DNA from: Alligator mississippiensis
Taxonomy: Eukaryota > Chordata > Crocodylia > Alligatoridae
Direction of reading: 5' to 3'
NCBI RefSeq assembly: GCF_030867095.1
Contig: NC_081826.1
Coordinates: forward strand, 43,688,001 to 43,752,000
DNA: 64,000 nt
Shown: positions 23,042-35,700 of the stretch, piece after piece
Layout: each line of letters opens with the position of its first letter
How positions within the stretch are numbered: position 1 is the stretch's first letter
Program-made: the position numbers and the translations under genes
The notes under the pieces: model-generated
Seen by the model: only the letters and a program-made list of their open reading frames with translations
Database searches by the model: none
Told to the model about the DNA's origin: nothing

Positions 23042-23097
23042 ATTAATAACTGCAGATTTTAACATGACAAATTAATAACTGCAGATTTTAACATGAC
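23042..23097. repeat. 27-bp tandem duplication at a CR1 junction
   Basis: Two identical 27-bp units (23042-23068 and 23071-23097), each beginning attaataactgcag, are separated by 2 bp. They lie directly upstream of the 5' end of the CR1 copy that begins near 23098. Confidence 0.85.
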
Positions 23098-24370
23098 CTC
23101 CAGCAGGGGAGGTTACGCTTAGGGGCAACCTTCATTAGAGGCAGGTCCTGTCAGACCAACCTGGTGGCCTTCTATGACCAGGTCACAAAAGCCTTAGAAG
23201 CAGGGGTAGCAGTGGACGTAGTCTTTCTGGACTTCAGGAAGGCCTTCGACACTGTCTCTCACCCCATTCTCATTAAAAAACTAAGGGACTGTGGTGTCGA
23301 CATCTACACAGTCAAGTGGGTCACTAACTGGCTGGAGGGCCGCACCCAGAGAGTGGTGGTGGATGGGTCATTTTCGACCTGGAGGGATGTGGGCAGTGGG
23401 GTCCCCCAGGGCTCGGTCCTTGGACCCGCGCTGTTCAGCATCTTCATCAGAGACTTGGATGAGGGGGTAAAAAGCACCCTATTCAAATTTGCTGACGACA
23501 CTAAGATGTGGGGGGATGTGAGCACACTAGAGGGAGGAATAGGCTGCAATTGGACCTAGACAGGTTACAGAGGTGGGCAGATGAGAACAGGATGGGTTTC
23601 AACGCTGACAAGTGCAAGGTGCTGCACCTGGGGAGGAAGAACCAGCAGCATACCTACAGGCTGGGGAACTCCCTTCTTGTCAGTGCAGAGGCAGAAAAGG
23701 AAATTGGGATCATTATGATGCCAAAATGAACATGGGCCGACAGTGTGGAGACGTGGTCAGGAAGGCCAACCACACCTTGTCATGCGTTCACAGATGCATC
23801 TCAAGCAGGTCCAAGGAGGTGATCCTCCCCCTCTATGCGACACTGGTCAGGCCGCAGTTGGAGTACTGCGTCCAGTTCTGGGCACTGCACTTCAGGAGGG
23901 ATGTGGACAGCAAGGAGAGAGTTCAGAGGAGGGCCACCCGCATGATCAGGGGGCAGCAGGGCCGGCCCTACGAGGAGAGGCTAAGGGACCTGAATCTGTT
24001 CAGCCTCTACAAGAGAAGGCTGAGGGGGGATCTAGTGGCCTGTTACAAACTAGTCGGGGGGACCAGCAGGGAGTCCCTGTTCCCCCAAGCACTACAAGGA
24101 GTGACAAGAAATAACGGTCACAAGCTGGCAGAGGATAGATTCAGACTAGACATCAGGAGGCGCTACTTCACAGTCAGGGCGGCTAGGATCTGGAATCAAC
24201 TTCCAAGCGAAGTGGTGCTGGCTCCTACCCTCGGGGTCTTTAAGAGGAGGTTAGACGAACACCTTGCTGGGGTCGTTTGACCCCAGTACTTTTTCCTACC
24301 ATGGCAGGGGGTCGGACTTGATGATCTGCTCAGGTCCCTTCCAACCCTACCAACTATGAAACTATGAAAT
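23098..24370 (+). mobile_element. CR1 LINE, 5'-truncated, frameshifted (different subfamily)
   Basis: This plus-strand copy encodes the CR1 RT in two open parts. 23164-23559 holds [24 protein letters not shown] and FADDTKMWG. 23612-24280 holds the C-terminal domain ending FKRRLDEHLAGVV. A frameshift near 23545 separates them. The 3' end is ctatgaaactatgaaat. The protein differs from the copy at 17054-18763 at many positions, so it belongs to another, probably older, subfamily. Confidence 0.92.
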
Positions 24371-26483
24371 AAATGTTTTTTTCCTTGGTTAAAAACTAAA
24401 AATTCTATAATAAACCCTGTCTGCATAAAGCCTGTGGGAGCAAGTACTTCTTGTTTCAAGAACTTCCACCTAACCCGTCACTCATTCACCATCTACATGT
24501 GCAGCAGCCTTGCAATAAAGTTGAGTCAGCTTTTGCAGATGCTTATTCATTCAAGGGGTCTAAGTGAAGTAATGATTACTGACCTGACGAATGCCTACAG
24601 GATGACAACTTATCTATTGGTTGACTCAACAACTGACTAACCACCTGAAATGATCTGTCCTGTGGGTGTAAATCTGCATTGCTTTCCTTATGAACAGGAG
24701 ATATGTCACTGGAATACCTATTTGATAATCTAATATTTACTTTATGACACTGTGTAGTAGGATATTAAATTATTCTATCTATTTAAACTAGATATTGCAC
24801 ACACAGGAACACAGCAATGCGTCTGCCCAATTTTTTCTGTCCTGCAAAATTGTCAGAGGATGTGTGGAACTATGAATATTTTTGTTTCAAGTAGAATAGT
24901 CAAAGATAAGATGTACAAAGCTTCCTTTTCATAGACCAATTCTAGGTTAGTGAAAAATTTCTAGAAAAAATCCTGGAGATGGTGGGCAGCTGTCTTCACC
25001 AATGACTAAATGTGAGCTGGTTTGTACATTTTGGTTCTCATGAGATAATGAGTTTTAGATAAAATTATTATAGATGCCCTTGAAAAACTGAAGCATGAGC
25101 AAGCGGACTGTGTTCACCCTGCAGTAAAGCAAATGGTATCATGTCTCTCGCAACTTGCATACTGAGCCCATCTATTTGGAAATGCTTATCCAAAGAGAAC
25201 CCAATCTGTAATGCTGAAGAAAGGTACTTTGTGCCCAAACACTTGCTGATACCTCTCCTAGCTATGCAATGTGTCTAATAAAAGATATTACCAAAAATAT
25301 CCTTTGCACTTCACAAGGAGAACCAGTCATTAATGACTAAATTCTGCTTTTAGTTTTACAAGAGCAATTCCCATTAATTTAAAAACTAGTATATATACCC
25401 ATATTTGTAAAGAAACAGGTACTATAGTGAGTTATGCATGATATTAATGAAGTATAATATTTTATTAGGGTTAAGCCTTAAAAATTAAGCAAATGCACAT
25501 GAAACGTTGTGGGGAGTAGTTGGATCACACTGCAGGAGACCAAGCAACTAGGACCATCCATGTAGGACACACCTCTTCAGAAGCACAAGCAGCCAGCATC
25601 CTTTTCTACTCCTCTGTTCCATCTCTCACATTCCAGGAAGACATTGTAACAGTGTATAGGGGATGGATGATTTTATTCCTGGTCTCTTTCTATTAAGTAA
25701 TTGATATGGTTTATTCAATATCCTGCTTTGGAGATGTGGACAAAAGTCTTGTGATTGATCTGGCTTTATAAATTATATCAGCAACAGTTATTTTGGGCAA
25801 ACTGGAAAACATTCTGTTAAACAATGTAAAAGTGGATTACAATTTTGTATCTCACAAGTCACTCAAATATTTTCCTTGTACATTGAATACTCACAAGTAT
25901 CACCCTTTCTTTTGGGAACTAAAATGCTTCCACACCCATATGTTTATTTAATATAACAACTGTCCCTGTAATCAAAGAGGCAAACCCCGGATGCAACAGA
26001 CCACACTTTCAGGTGACTTGCAGCAACCAGAAACTTCACAAAGACTACTGTTCAACTCAGCCAAGGATGCCCCAGTCTCTCTTACACTTCCAGTCTAGGA
26101 GACAAAATGAACAGGTTAACCAAATAATCAAAGATCATTTAGCAAAACGGTTAAAAGGAATCTCCAATGATGAATGGGTACCAGTTTATTTTTCAGCACT
26201 GGTCCAATAGTCTGTTTGTATTCAGGTCCAAGGACCGGTCACTAAGGTACATATGACCAACATAACTTTTACCCACTTCTGCATTAACGGAAGCAAAAGG
26301 CAAGCAATTACTGAGAAACCTCTTGGTTCATCACTGGCCATCACCCAGCCTCATTGAGGCAATGCAGAGTCTTTTCCTTTCCTGTACGTTCCTTCTTTTG
26401 AGGAGCCTCAACCTTTGAAGGCTGAAATAGATGGAAAAATAAAGGTATTACCTAAACAAACTGCAGAAGGCAAGTGAAAAAAT
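24371..26483. other. intergenic sequence
   Basis: AT-rich sequence between the CR1 copy and the pogo-like transposon. No gene, RNA gene or recognisable repeat was found. Confidence 0.5.
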
Positions 26484-26485
26484 TA

Positions 26486-28977
26486 CTGTATTTTCTCACT
26501 TATAGTCTGCGGGTTATATAAGTTTTTACAAACATAACGGATGGGTGCAGGCTATACACGGGCGCAGGCTATGCAGAGACATTTATGCAAAAACAAGTGT
26601 AGCGGAAGTTAATAAGTGCATTAATAATTGTTTGAATAGTATTTCCAGGTTATACGACATACTGGACGATGATGATACAAGTGCTATAGCTGGTCCACCC
26701 AATGCCGATAGAAAGAAGTTGAATTCATTAAATCGACTGAATTATAAATACAAATGTATATAGTTTGTTTCAATTTATAAATAAAAGATATGGACTGTAA
26801 AATGTACCAGTATTTTTTAAATTGTTAATGTAGCTCAAAAAGTAAGTAAGACGCCAGATAGGAAAAGCAGGGAAGTGTTGCTTAACTACTGGCTAAAGGT
26901 GCGCTATCACAACATTAATAGTAAAAAACTTATGCTACAAAATCACATTTTTTATTGAAACCATTAAAACAGTCTTTAATGAAAATTAAAACATATAAAT
27001 GTCTGAATAACGTTCAAACCCAATTGGGTGCCTCTTCTTCTTTGCTGGCTGGAAAACCTTCAAAGTCCGTATTGTAACTTGATTCGTCAAAATACGCATC
27101 TACAAAAGCAGCGGCATCAAGTTCATCACTGTAGTCTTCCGAATTGGTGTAGTCTGACTCCTCACCTGATGCACCATCCAGGATTCCAGCTTTAAAGAAG
27201 CCATTGATTATAGAGCTTGGTTTCACAGCTCTCCAGGCCGCAACAATCCAGTTACAAACTTCTGTGTAGGTGGCTCATTGCTGTTTTCCAGATGGGGTGA
27301 ATGAATGAACACCCTGGCTCCTTTCCCACTCCTTTTCCCACTCCTTTCTCATGAAACATTTGAACGAATGGTTGACGGAGATATCCAATGGTTGGAGCTT
27401 ACAGGTTAGTTCTCCAGGAATGACAGCAATATGCGCTCCGGCTTTATTTATTTGTTTCTGAACACTAGAGTGTTTATGCGCTGCCATTGCATCAAATATT
27501 AGCAAAGATTTAGGCGTGAAAAACCCGCCTTGCTGTGTTCGAAAACACCGTTCTGTCCATTCTTTCATTATATCCTCGTTCATCCACCCTTTCTTATTGC
27601 AAATAACTGCAACTCCATTTGGGATCTTTTCTCGGGACATCATTACCCATTTGAAAATAACCATCGGTTTTAACTTTACACCACTTGTGGTGCACACTAG
27701 CACAATGGTGAAATTTGTTCGTTCATGGCCCATTGTTGATATTGCAATCATCTTTTTACCATGTTGATCAACTGTACGAGTTGCTGGGATGTTGAATGAA
27801 ATCAGTACTTCGTCCATGTTAATTATGTCTGCAGGACATAAATTATGCACTCTGCACTCCTTATGCACAAAATTGCGAAATTTTGTTAATTTTTCTTCCC
27901 AGTCATCTGGCAGTTTTTGCCCTACAGTAGTTCATAAACAAACAGCTAAATTATTTCTGTGCATAAATTTATGTACCCAATTGCATCCACCCCCAAAGTT
28001 ATGTTATTTTAATCTCATTTGCCATCACACGGGCCTTCTGCCAAATAGCAATGGTTGACACAACTTTGTTGCTTTCTCGTTGCACAACAACCCGCTCTTT
28101 CAGGTTAGCTTCTAGAGTTGGCCATTTACAATGCTTAGCTCTGCGAGCGCGCTTTCTCAAATTCAGAGTTTTCAAAATGTCTTCTTCTTTTCGCCATTCT
28201 CACACCGATTTTTCATCCACAGAGAATTCTCGACCAGCTGTGCAATTGCCTTGTTTCTTGGCGTAATCGATAACAGACAGTTTAAAGTCGCATGTGTACA
28301 GTTTTCTCTTGGGCATTTTCAAATGAAGTATGCAAGGGTAGGATCGAACCCTGCGGTAGTCATGTAATTACCTTGGGAATTGCTTAAGTCCAGATTTAAA
28401 AGAGACTTCACATGTCTTTTGAAGTCTTAATGCTCGCAACAACCTATCACAAGGTCATTCGTTTCAGCTTCATATGTTGCTTACTAATTAAGGCATGTGG
28501 ACAACAACCGATTTTGCTTATTTTATTACTGTATTCTACCATTAACTATACTAAAATTAAGTTAGAAATGCAGTTATCTATAATACATTCTACATGTAGC
28601 TAAAACTATACATGAAATTAGTGAGATAGGGAGGTCAGGAGGTAAGGTAAATTCGTAGGCAGTTGGTCGTATTTACTGACTGGAGTTTCTAAGCACACTT
28701 GAGCAGATGTTATAAATTGACAGTAATAATTAGCACTCAAATGGAGAACATTCTAGTAATAATTAATGACTAAACGTTACTGTATAAAGGCCTGTAGTAG
28801 GCAGAGCACCTCTCAGGCTTAATAGGCTTAAAATCGCCCCCAGTACCGACTCTGTCAGGTGCGGGGAATACATGGGTGCGGTCTATACACGGACTATTTT
28901 CCGAAAATACAATTTTCCGTGGGTTATACATTGGTGCGGGTTATATCAGTGTGCGGGCTATATGCGAGAAAATATGG
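26486..28977 (-). mobile_element. pogo/Tigger-like DNA transposon, full length but decayed
   Basis: A 2492-bp element is bounded by a TA target duplication (26484-26485 and 28978-28979). The terminal inverted repeats are ctgtattttctcacttatag on the left and ccatattttctcgcatatag on the right (reverse complement). Subterminal motifs of the type ggtgcgggttata and tatacacgg recur near both ends. Inside, on the minus strand, lies a transposase pseudogene with a CENP-B-type N-terminal DNA-binding domain and a DDE domain. The TA duplication and the domain order place it in the Tc1/mariner superfamily, pogo/Tigger-like group. Confidence 0.85.
27014..28316 (-). pseudogene. pogo/Tigger-like transposase pseudogene
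   Basis: The N-terminus starts at 28316 (MPKRKLYTCDFKLSVIDYAK), a CENP-B/pogo-type helix-turn-helix. The DDE domain is open from 27868 to 27275. NMDEVLIS holds the first Asp, LLIFDAMAAHKH the second, and LTCKLQPLDISVN the third acidic position. An acidic C-terminal tail lies at 27014-27226. Breaks seen are a TGA at 28200-28202, a frameshift near 27990, a TGA near 27930 and a TGA at 27275-27277. The three TGA codons fall where related proteins usually have Arg, so each is compatible with a CGA to TGA change at a CpG. No active product is expected. Confidence 0.85.
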
Positions 28978-28979
28978 TA

Positions 28980-29429
28980 GTATAGTAGCTAAAGCCCCAG
29001 GAGGAACAAGAGCTGGCATGGAGCATTATTTCCACTGATGTGGAAGTGACCAAAAATAAAGTGGCAAACACCACTTTGCATTTGAAGAGGAATTAAAATC
29101 TCCATGTCATATTCATTCTTTAATTAAAAAACTGAATACCAGCATGGTAGTGACCATAATGCAGGGAGCAAATATTTTAAAATTGAAACTCTACAAGTTA
29201 AATGGCAAGGAGTAGCAACTCTGCCAAGCATCTCATGGACTCCGGTGCATCCATAAGGTCAATATGATATTACTGAAATCTTGCAGCTATTTTAATTACT
29301 CTATCAATGGGTAAATGGCCATCAATGGCTAAATGGCAATGGTAATATATGCAAATATGCCAAACCATGCATCTCCCATATAACACAAAGTTGTGGAGAA
29401 TTAGTTAAATATACAAACTATGGGTGCCT
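28980..29429. other. intergenic sequence
   Basis: AT-rich sequence, with no gene or named repeat seen. Confidence 0.45.
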
Positions 29430-30060
29430 ATATATGTGCATTGAGGCTGCTCTGACATGCTGTAATTACAAAACATCAGAATAGACTTGATTAATTGAGT
29501 CTGCTGGATTGTGGTAATTACTGCACTCCAGCAGACTCCAGCATCATGTATATCAGTGTCCCTGCTCTGGAACATGGTTTAATTAAAACATCCCCACTGC
29601 CATTTTTCAGCATGGGGACACTGATGCATGTGACGCTCCGTGTACTTTAATTAGAGCAGCTTTTGGGACTGATCTAATTAAAGCATCCCCCTCCCACACA
29701 CACCCACCTCCGACGTGTAAGGGGTGTACGTGCACTCCCTGAGAGCACTGGTGCACACCCTGACTGGCCATGCTCCCCGCTTGGGCGATGGGCAGGGGGG
29801 GCAGGTGGGAGCACTAGTGTCTCCCCTGCGAGCGATGGCTGGGGAGTGGAAGCACCGGATCTAGTACCATGGCCACTTCTGGGAGTGCCATAGCCACTTC
29901 CCAGTCAGTGAGTTTTGCTGCAGAGGGACCCTCTCCACAAGTCAGCGAGATTGGCCACAGGGGGACCCCCCCAGTCGCTGATTGGTCACTGGGGGGGCAC
30001 GTGCCTTCCTGACTAAGGTGGCACCAGTTGCCCATGCTTGGAGCACATATATAAATGCCC
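29430..30060 (+). mobile_element. MITE-like element with hairpin and GC-rich part
   Basis: The left part contains ggctgctctgacatgctg and agacttgattaattgagtct, which also occur, inverted, at 47950-48035. A perfect 12-bp hairpin is present (29497-29508 and 29527-29538). A GC-rich part follows from about 29690 to 30060. The right boundary is not resolved, and the GC-rich part may be a separate element. Confidence 0.45.
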
Positions 30061-30651
30061 CAAAGGAGCATAGTAAGCCCCCTAATCCCAGAAAAAGGAG
30101 AAGCAGCAAAGGTATATCTAGCAGTATTTACTGTGTTAATGTTACAAAATTTGATTTGCCATCTTCAGAAAATATTTAATTGAAACTTCACTCTCAAGAA
30201 AAGTTAAACTGGAATCTAGTGAGCACAGAGTTGTGTTTAAAAGGTGGAGAATGTGAATGTTAAGTTAAAATTACAATAGTTTAATCAAAATTATTGGTAG
30301 ATTCAAAATCAATATCCTCTGTGGGGTAAAATTAACAGCTCAGATAAAAGTATATGACCTGAGGGCTAAGAAAGTCTGCATCCATGTTTTACAGAAAGTG
30401 ATGCCCATTAATTTTCTGGACTAGATGGAAGCTGAAACAAAGAAACTAAAAAGGGAATGTGGTGTAGCAATATGAGCATGACTTGGTGCAGATTAATAAT
30501 AAAACTTTCGACAATATCCTCAGATAAATCAGACATGATTGTGCTAGGCCTGGACTTCAACCAGCAGCTAAATAAGTTCTGCAGAGGATGTCTTGCAACT
30601 TCAAAAATAGAGTCGTGAACTTTATGAACTAAACCAATACAACAAAAGCAG

Positions 30652-30790
30652 CCCCCCCCCCCCTTCCCGGTTCCAAAACAAACTCCCCCCAAGCCTCACA
30701 AAAACCACTTCCTCCCCAGCCTCACAAAAGGAGTTGTTCTTGTAGCTTGGTACGCACAGTAAAAAAAAAAAACCTTTAAAAAAAAAAAAG
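30652..30790. repeat. homopolymer-rich stretch
   Basis: A C-tract lies near 30652-30663, and A-tracts lie at about 30761-30772 and 30778-30789. These are simple low-complexity sequence. Confidence 0.7.
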
Positions 30791-30834
30791 AACTGCAGAA
30801 GTAATCACCGAGTTACAGCACAATTCTAACATCT

Positions 30835-31142
30835 GTGGGTGGGAGTCGCTAGGGCTGCCTATGCAAGTGCTCATTTGCATTCTAATTAAAATGCTCGAGC
30901 GTATTAATGCTCATACGTATTAAGCCCCCAAGCATTTTTAAAGGGCCATTTGGGTGCTTTATCTAAACCTTGCCAAAACAGCTTTAGATAAAGCATCTTG
31001 TGGCCATTTTAAAACATGCAGGGGCTTAATACATGTGGTGGTGAACAGTTTTTATAAAAGCGGCTGTCCAGGAACCACTCTAATTGAACTGCCCCAGCCC
31101 ACCCACAAGCATGTGTATAGGCAGCCTAGGATAGTCACCCAC
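30835..31142. mobile_element. palindromic MITE-like element (308 bp)
   Basis: The left arm 30835-30871 (gtgggtgggagtcgctaggg start) pairs with the right arm 31108-31142. The shared core ctgcctat is preceded by tagg on both sides. Inner sequences are also inverted around a perfect 12-bp hairpin (30956-30967 and 30983-30994). The whole unit can fold on itself. It resembles hAT-type MITEs, but no target duplication was fixed. Confidence 0.6.
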
Positions 31143-31308
31143 TGACACAGGAATCTTGACATATGCTCTGCTTCCTGTGGTAGTTGTCCTGCCATTACAG
31201 CACGTTTCTGTAGCAAACTCCCCAGGGTTTGTTTTTTTTTTAACTTATGTGTTATCCCCTTTTCCCCATCATTTCTGCCTTTTCTCTCTCCTCCTCTATT
31301 CCCTATGG

Positions 31309-31311
<3 letters not shown>

Positions 31312-31358
<47 letters not shown>
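31312..31358. repeat. (TA)n microsatellite
   Basis: About 23 TA units interrupted by nothing visible. Open frames of Tyr-Ile repeats across it are artefacts of the repeat. Confidence 0.95.
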
Positions 31359-31361
<3 letters not shown>

Positions 31362-31379
31362 TAAGCTAAGTTGAAACCC

Positions 31380-32400
31380 TGTGTACATAAGTCCCCTTTT
31401 ATAGTAACCATGAGCTATTGTAATAGTGTTTTGCTCTGTGTTGGATTACTGTAATGTATTACACCATACGGTTATTGTGTCTTAAGTGTCTCTATGTTAA
31501 CACTGTATGATTTAGGCCTGTAATGTGGGCTGGCATGAGTGATGTCAAGTATCCATTTTGTGTCAGGTTTCCATCTTGTCCCCATGCCCTGTTGTGTAAG
31601 TATGTTGCAATTATGACTCACATTTAAGTTTGTAACCTCTCCCGTGCAAATTGGTTTACCTTGCATGCCTGAAACAAAAGAGTGAATGGATGAGCAAAAC
31701 ACAGTGATAGCAGGACTCCTCTACTAAATCACCCTACCATCAACACCAATACCCAGACCAAGGACCCAGCCCTTGGAACCACCCTCAGCATTCAAGAAAC
31801 AAGAGATGAAGCAACCCACCATTGTGCCAGGCTGCACATAGTCAGTAAGAACACCTGGAGCTCTCTGGAACAGGACTGACCTTGTCTGGACAGGCCCTCC
31901 CCGTAGGAGATCAGAGGTAGTCTGCCCCATAAAAGGGGTAATGAAGACTGACTCCTTGGGATGCCCTCTCCATCTGGACCAGTGCCATGTCACACCACCC
32001 ATCCACCCAGAAGCCCTGCTGGTGACCCCCCTCTGGACAACACCTACTGGAGAAGACCCTGACTGACCATCGACGATCAACTCACAGCCCAGGATAGGTA
32101 GTTATCTCCCCCACCCTTTCTTCAACCAAGGACTTGGACTCTGTTTCTCTCCCCTACCTGGACTCCAGCCCTTCCACTGAGTCTCTTTCTCCTCCTACCA
32201 TTGTGAGTGTGTGTGGGAGTGCTTGTGTGAGTGTGTGTGAAAACCAAGCTGTACAGTACAGTGTTCATTTAATAAAAATGTTATTTGGACTCCTGAGTTG
32301 GGGTTTGCTTTACTACGGTTCCGGCCCTGCTCCAATCTCTGTTCCTCGCCCCTCTAACTTGTGTCTCATTTCTCCCTCTCCTGCTTCTGGCTCACAGCCA
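31380..32400 (+). other. LTR-like sequence, possibly a solo LTR of an endogenous retrovirus
   Basis: The layout resembles an LTR. An upstream A/T-mixed region is followed by a TATA-like ataaaag (31929-31935), a C-rich transcribed part, AATAAA at 32271-32276 and a GT-rich stretch near 32204-32240. No gag, pol or env sequence flanks it. TG and CA ends and a target duplication could not be fixed, so the limits are approximate. An open frame across 32134-32769 has no family resemblance and is not called. Confidence 0.3.
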
Positions 32401-32779
32401 CCTCCAGCACCGGTCCCATGCTCCTGTGGCTCCAGCTGTCCTGAGCTCCTCTCTGCCTGCAAACCCCTGTTTCTTTGCTATTGCCGTATCTCCACTGCCT
32501 TTTCCCCAGATCTCTGCCACTGCTATTGCCTTGTCCGCACTGCCTTTTCTCCTGATCTCTGCCACTCTTATTGCCTTTCCCCACTGCCTTTTCCCCTGAT
32601 CTCTGCCACTTGCTCTTTAGTTACCAAGCACCTCAAGCATAGGTACCACAGGCACCAACACACACACACGGTTCTAAAAGGAGAGGTGCTCACTGAGGAA
32701 GCTAATGATGGTTACAATCTGAAAAATGGAGACCATGCAAGACAGGCACCATGCAACTCATCAGTCTAGCACTGAGGTG

Positions 32780-35700
32780 GAGTTTGCTAGTACTCCTTCA
32801 GACCCCAGCTTTGAAGAGCTTAAGCATGTTTGGTTTTAACCACTAGGTCTTAGTTTAAGCACAGCAAGTATATATTTTGCTCGACCGGAAAGCTGCTACT
32901 TTCTCAGAGTATAATGTAGTTCAACACACGCAGTAGCATAATGGAAGAATGGAGGGGTATACATATGGGACTCATTAGCTCAAAGAGTCCCGAGGTATGA
33001 AAAGCACCAATACAGGTTGCTCAAGAGGCTTTTGGGTCTCCTTTCTTCAGTCTGTCCTGTGATAAGGCAAAGCTTCCACCCTGGGCTGTAAGTAAGCTGC
33101 TTATTTATGTGTGTTTAATAAATGTATTCAACTTAATGAGTGCAGATGGCTCCAATCTCTGCTTCCTAAGAAATCACAAAAGTGATTAGTAAAGGATTAG
33201 TAAGGAGCTATTAGTAAGGAGCTACAGTGGAGCTACATGGAGATGAACATCCACATACTGCTGGCTCGGTGGTGGCAGCTGCTGTCTGCCTGCTGCCAAA
33301 CTATCTGGCAGTCAAACTCCTGGCAAGTAAGTGGCAGAGGCAGGTAAGTGCAAACAAGGCCTTAGTTCTTCAGATTTCACTTCCATGATATCTAGAAGCC
33401 ATGATATCTAGTGTTAAATGAGTCAAAAGAATGAAGAATCCAAGTATTGCTTTTATTTGCATGTCAGCTCTATGTTTGGAATCTTACTCCCTGATTTACA
33501 CCACTCAGCCCTGAGAAACAGCCAGGGTTTTCCACATACACATCAGCAGTGACCTGTCTCATCTTCATTCCTGAAGGTACCTTCTTTAGTCAAATTTCAG
33601 TGTTAGCCTTCAGTGTCAACATGCTATACAGTGACAAGTACGGCTTTGTAACGTGCCATGTTTCTTTCTTGACTTGGGGCTTGCGACTTAATGTGGGACC
33701 AATCCTGTGGTTATGTAGCTTTCAATGAATGACCCGCTCTGGCTAGTAAAGTGTTCACAGATGAGGCCTCACCTTTGCAAACAGAGAGTCATTGCAATAC
33801 AGTTTAATTCCCTGAAAAACAGGTCTGATCCTGTAGCCTGTTTGTCTCCCAAGCTCCCATTAGGCCCTGTATAAAAGTAATGTTAGGAGAAAATATATTG
33901 CATTTAGTACTGTAGTTCACTAGATGTTTTAAACCTTGGCTAACTAATATTTACTTGTAAAACTGTAAATGTCATTGAGCAATGCCTCTGGTTATTGTTC
34001 CAGATGGGTATGCAGTTTATGAGACAGTCTTAGCTTCTGTAATTCTTTAATAATTCAGATACCTAAAAACTGTGGTGAATCTATTTAACTATAAGGGCTA
34101 GGGACAGAAATTGCATATAAGCTGGTATAATGATTGGACGCCAGTTTAAATCTGTAACACAACAGAAGTTCAGTGCACATAAACTGTTTTCAAAGTGGCC
34201 AAAACCAGTTTAATGTGGATGGTATCAGACTTAGGGTCTGATTTAGGGTAAACTGGTCTATCCAACTTCTATCTCAGATCAAAGAAAAACATTTCACATC
34301 ATGGGTCTCCTGCCTCACATCTTTTAGATCTGCCAAATTGTTGAGGAGACACATGCTAACAAACAGGATTAGTTCTACAATGACTCATACTTTCTCTTGA
34401 TAGATGCATTAGTGTGCCTGACTGATGAATGGGTATAACAGTCCATCCTGCTATACCTGGGTTAGCTTTAAAGGAGGAAAACCTAGCAGTTGAAGGCTAG
34501 AGGCAAGGTAGAAACTGTGTTAGACCTGTCCTGAAGTGGCTGCTTTAACCCAGCAGTTCTGAAATAGGTTTGGCTGACACTTGGGAACTTGTGGTTGGGG
34601 TACTGAAACAGCCTATTGCAGCTGGAGGCTTCCCTAAGAGCAAGGGGCTGAGATGGCTGTGCTGAAGTTTGATTTATTTTGTTTCTGTTGGATTTTACCT
34701 TAGAACTCTTCCTTCCTTGGCAAGCACAGCTGAACTTTCTGTACTGGCCTTGCTGAGTTGCCAAACTACAGGTACAATGGCTGTGGGCTGAAGATTGTGG
34801 GGAAACTGAGGCAGAGTTGCTGCACTGCCATACAATTGCATGAAGATTGTGCTGGGATGGCATCCCTACCACAGAGATGTTTAAGCCTCTCTGTTTGTAT
34901 TCACAGAATTATGGGTCTGAATCTAGCTCATTGGAAATACTTTGACTTCCTTGGGCCCTGGATCAGATTGGGTAGTGTGGTGCCACACACAGTTGTGTAC
35001 ATTAGCTCCCAGGATGACCTTACTATCTGTTTTGCTGGTGCAGCTCCACTGAGTTACAGCTGTACTGTAAAAAAATAGCATTGAACCTGCTGGCTGTATG
35101 AAGGTTTAAGTCTGATGAAGGTGGGTGTGGCTATTACCTGACACAGGCCCTACCTTAAGTTACTACCTGTTTACCTTACAAGGTGACATAATGCCACAAA
35201 TGCAAACCATATGTGCTAAGGATGGGGTGGTTGAGACTTTTAAGACAATAGATCGAAGTCAGACAATTTCCTCAATTTTAACCAGCTAGGGTTTGCATGA
35301 TTTCCATGTAAGTAGAATTTGAAGAAAGGATTAGTAAGCAGCTATTTTAACTCAATCTTTGAAAGTTGAGAGAAATTGAGTCTAAAGTATATACACTAAG
35401 AGATAGCTCAATTCCACAGATTCTTACTCACAGGAGTATTGAGATCTCTGCCAAAAGCATCTATGAAGTAAGCCAAGAAAAACTGTATGTTTACCACAGG
35501 CAGTAGTTATAATTGCTGTGGTATTTGTGGTATTTTCCATTCTAAGTATAGGAAATCCCAGTTTAGATGTCCCCTGCAGATAATCACCCCTACAAAAGTG
35601 CTCAAAGAGAATCTTGTAAACTAAGGGTCCTTCCTGTAAATACCTGCCCATGTAAATACTCCCCAAGCAGAAGAGTAGGTCGTTGAAGCCAAGGGGATTA

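Noticed and set aside
31052..31411. Tyr-Ile repeat peptide frames
   Set aside because: They are produced by the (TA)n microsatellite at 31312-31358.
32134..32769. 211-codon open frame on the + strand
   Set aside because: Low-complexity Ser/Pro/Cys composition and repeated segments, overlapping LTR-like sequence. No family resemblance.
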